Below, in pieces: positions 62,128 to 64,000 of a stretch of 64,000 bases of DNA. Numbering within the stretch: position 1 is the stretch's first letter; each line of letters starts with the position of its first letter. Origin of the DNA: Phytophthora colocasiae (taxonomy: Eukaryota; Oomycota; Peronosporomycetes; Peronosporales; Peronosporaceae); NCBI GenBank assembly GCA_018806915.1, contig JAGKQI010000064.1, positions 930,001-994,000 on the forward strand. Reading direction: 5' to 3'. The notes under the pieces were generated by a model. It was not told the origin of the DNA and ran no database searches. It worked only from the letters and a program-made list of their open reading frames with translations. The translations under genes were made by a program, and so were the position numbers.

Positions 62128-62407
62128 AGTTTGGACTTCCATTAAGCGTACCAGCAGCAGCCATGCTTTTCTGATGCTGCCAAACTTTGCATTTAAAGGG
62201 CATGTCCTTGTTCACCTGGATGGCGTGTAAGTAGTCTTCATCGGGGCCAAATCGCTTGGGGAGTGTAGCAGAGCGATCCACAGCGGGGATAATTTCGTTT
62301 GCCGAGTGATCATCTCCGTCATCCGCACCTCCGTTCTTGTAGTTTGTGTCTAGCGCGGTCGCCTCTTGCCCAGACGATAGCGCGGGGGAGAGTGTGGAGA
62401 GCGCCAT
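62128..62407 (-). other. Open frame next to piggyBac, unassigned
   Basis: A minus-strand frame starting MALSTLSPALSSGQEATALDT and ending at the piggyBac boundary (FKCKVWQHQKSMAAAGTLNGSPNF). It reads like a plausible protein end, interrupted by the transposon. No family recognised. The opposite strand is open at 62346-62609 as well. Confidence 0.3.
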
Positions 62408-62645
62408 GATCGAGTTCGAATTCTTTGCGATCTTCGAGCGGTGCGAGGCTAGACCTGTAGAACTTAGTGCAGCTCTTCTACATCAAAAACTGGAGAATTT
62501 CATCATAGACAGATTTCCACAACCTACATCGTTGTGGGATACGAAGCCTCCGTTGGCGGTATTTCCAACATGGATGTTGGAACGAAAGGTCGTGGCCGGA
62601 AGTGATTAGTAAGCAGCTATAATTTTGCACCTTTTACGCGTGTCG

Positions 62646-62925
62646 TTCCCGCAACCAACAACCAACATCCGCTCCGAAAGGTCTCTAATGTGCAACTTCT
62701 CCTCGTGATTGCCGCGAAGTACGTCTGTCCCGGTAAGGCAGGGGACCCAGTGACTCGCGGAGAGATCGTCTTCTTCGCGCCTTATTCCTTCTTCGGCGCT
62801 GGTCGTCTGCTTCGCGCGGGTTGTCTGCTTCGCGTGGGTCGTCTGCTTCGCCATCAGCTTTCCTTTCGTCGTGGTGCTTCTGGTGCAAAAGTTGAAGTGA
62901 GCAGCCATCAGCCGCCGTCTTGCAG
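62646..62925 (-). repeat. Inverted repeat arm 2 flanking piggyBac element 2
   Basis: Reverse complement of parts of 57852-58321. The minus strand encodes MAAHFNFCTRSTTTKGKLMAKQ with a different set of short tandem units (KQTTHAKQTTRAKQTTSA). The centre is shorter than in arm 1, so one copy suffered a deletion or the units expanded by slippage. Confidence 0.8.
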
Positions 62926-62950
62926 TCAGTCAACCAATCAGAGGGAGAGG

Positions 62951-63287
62951 TATGACATTCACTCCTGATGGAATACTAAGTTAGTACCGTAAGTTCTATT
63001 GGCTGGCTAATAAGACCTGAAGTGTAAGATAGATGTACCGGTAATCCAAATGAATGAGCTTGACCATTTGAATCCGCGCCGTGACACGGAGATGCTTTCT
63101 AGGCCATTGCTTCTCCTGTACGTATTCAGGTATAGAAAGTGTCATGCTTAAGCTGCTCATACTCTTTGCAAGAACCTACCAATTGGGTCAAGAGCGCAAT
63201 TATAGCTAACTGTGGAATTTGCTGAATGCACAAGTTGTGAACACAACAATATCAAAGTCCCGTGTTCTATCAGGAGTGAATGTCATA
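62951..63287. mobile_element. Short non-autonomous element with 26-bp terminal inverted repeats
   Basis: The left end (tatgacattcactcctgat, extending to 62976) and the right end (62-base-pair-independent inverse at 63262-63287) are inverted copies with two mismatches in 26 bases. The 337-bp body contains about 100 bp (63085-63190) matching the CRN-fragment region at 57625-57715, including gctgctcatactctttgcaa. No coding frame is present. It may be a MITE that carries a piece of a CRN gene. No target-site duplication is evident. Confidence 0.5.
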
Positions 63288-63499
63288 CAGGTTTCCCTTT
63301 GAGTAAACATCTCCCTCTAATTGATTAAGAAGAACCCATTAGCTGAGAACTTCGGAGAGAACTTCTAACCATGCGCGAATCAAGTTCACATGCTGGTGAA
63401 GCTACCAGCGTGTACTGCTTCAATGCACCTAATGCTTAAGTCCCCAGAACAACTGCATTGATCAACCCGGAGAAGTATGCTAAGGAATGCAACACACTG

Positions 63500-63595
63500 G
63501 ATGACTGGGAAGTTGATACTGTGCAGTGCTTCCACTTCTGCATCGTGTTCGATCTCGATGGAGAACAAGATCCCTTCGCCACAGCGCAGCTTCAT
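63500..63595 (-). pseudogene. CRN N-terminal header fragment
   Basis: The minus-strand text MKLRCGEGILFSIEIEHDAEVEAL matches the first residues of the CRN header seen at 57060 (KLHCGVYGEGSVFSIEIEHNADIEAL). Similarity fades after about 25 codons. It keeps an ATG at the family start position. Confidence 0.55.
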
Positions 63596-63858
63596 ATTAT
63601 TGACTGAACACTTTTCAGTATCGATATCTATCTATCTTCCAAGACTAAGGCATACTTATACCCAAGAAACTTGCCTGATGGACTAAAGTGATCGACACAA
63701 TTTAGACAAGTAAAGAGATCCTATTTTGTTTTCTTCTTTCTCTTCTTTTTTATGTAATCTATTCTGGGATTTATTTATTCTTGGATTGAGAATGTTCTGT
63801 AATCTTGGAGAAACGTCTGCAGTGCGTATTTTGCATACCAATAGAAAAGAGAAAAGGG

Positions 63859-64000
63859 ATGGCGGACGTGGAGGATTCGGCGGTGAACGATTTCTTGCTC
63901 ATCCTCGAGGAGCACCGTAAGAACTGCGAGCGGCAGGGCAAATACGTGGAGGCTGAGATCGCCAAGAACCGCCTCGAGGAGCTCAAAGTGCACGAGGAAA
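63859..64000 (+). CDS. Coiled-coil protein, 5' end only
   Basis: Begins MADVEDSAVNDFLLILEEH and continues as a strongly helical, charged coiled-coil (KNCERQGKYVEAEIAKNRLEEL) to the window edge. The CExQGKYxEAExAxxRLxEL pattern is shared by conserved coiled-coil proteins of flagellated eukaryotes. The remainder is outside the window, so no function is assigned. Confidence 0.6.
   Translation, partial: MADVEDSAVNDFLLILEEHRKNCERQGKYVEAEIAKNRLEELKVHEE

Noticed and set aside
1..64000. tRNA, rRNA and CRISPR arrays
   Set aside because: No cloverleaf-like arms, ribosomal sequence or regular repeat-spacer pattern seen by eye; the genome is eukaryotic.

Overview
The window looks like a nuclear segment of an oomycete, most likely Phytophthora or a close relative in the Peronosporales. 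The reasons are: short GT..AG introns of about 50-100 bp; an oomycete-type bZIP protein; Crinkler (CRN)-type effector remnants; large families of DNA transposons (MULE, piggyBac, Tc1/mariner, pogo, hAT, Crypton); and small multi-membrane protein families with no obvious relatives elsewhere. No rRNA, tRNA or CRISPR was seen.

Layout. (1) 1-13.4 kb is transposon graveyard. It holds three MULE transposase relics (362-1387, 1594-3410, 5562-6927). Two of them are followed, on the opposite strand, by a SET-domain methyltransferase relic and a third conserved protein called ORF3 here. The order MULE(+), SET(-), ORF3(-) occurs twice, so all three genes probably belong to one large MULE family. A 0.53-kb piece of ORF3 is duplicated in inverted orientation inside the third MULE. 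A pogo-like relic and a bZIP gene broken into two oppositely oriented halves follow. (2) 13.5-18.7 kb is a complete piggyBac-like element with TTAA target duplications, interrupted just upstream of its start codon by a complete Tc1 element with terminal repeats of about 278 bp. A fumarase pseudogene follows. (3) 20-26.8 kb carries host genes: an FHA-domain protein, two convergent AGC-family kinases and a CTP-dependent lipid (diacylglycerol/dolichol-type) kinase. (4) 27.3-31.7 kb holds a Crypton relic and an open hAT transposase. (5) 32-55.3 kb is a gene-dense housekeeping block: PGS1, two tandem multi-membrane proteins, purine nucleoside phosphorylase (frameshifted), a low-complexity secreted protein, AAGAB, prefoldin subunit 5, EMC6, several small proteins, a WW-domain protein, PEX7, an LRR receptor-like kinase, two tandem protein-L-isoaspartate methyltransferases, CDC45 and a DUF4833-type protein. 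(6) 55.8-63.6 kb is again repeat-rich: broken CRN genes, an inverted duplicated ORF, and a second piggyBac element (58701-62127) with perfect terminal repeats and a nearly intact transposase. The window ends inside the 5' end of a coiled-coil gene.

How it fits together. The housekeeping block serves unrelated cell functions (cardiolipin synthesis, vesicle adaptors, tubulin/actin folding, ER membrane insertion, peroxisome import, DNA replication) and is compact, with convergent and divergent pairs sharing short intergenic gaps. The flanks are dynamic and show nested insertions. The observations I rate highest are the MULE cassette that repeatedly carries a SET-domain chromatin modifier plus a conserved partner protein, and the piggyBac pair with palindromic subterminal repeats. 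Start codons and introns were inferred by reading the sequence and comparing internal copies. Family names are from recognition of motifs, not database searches.
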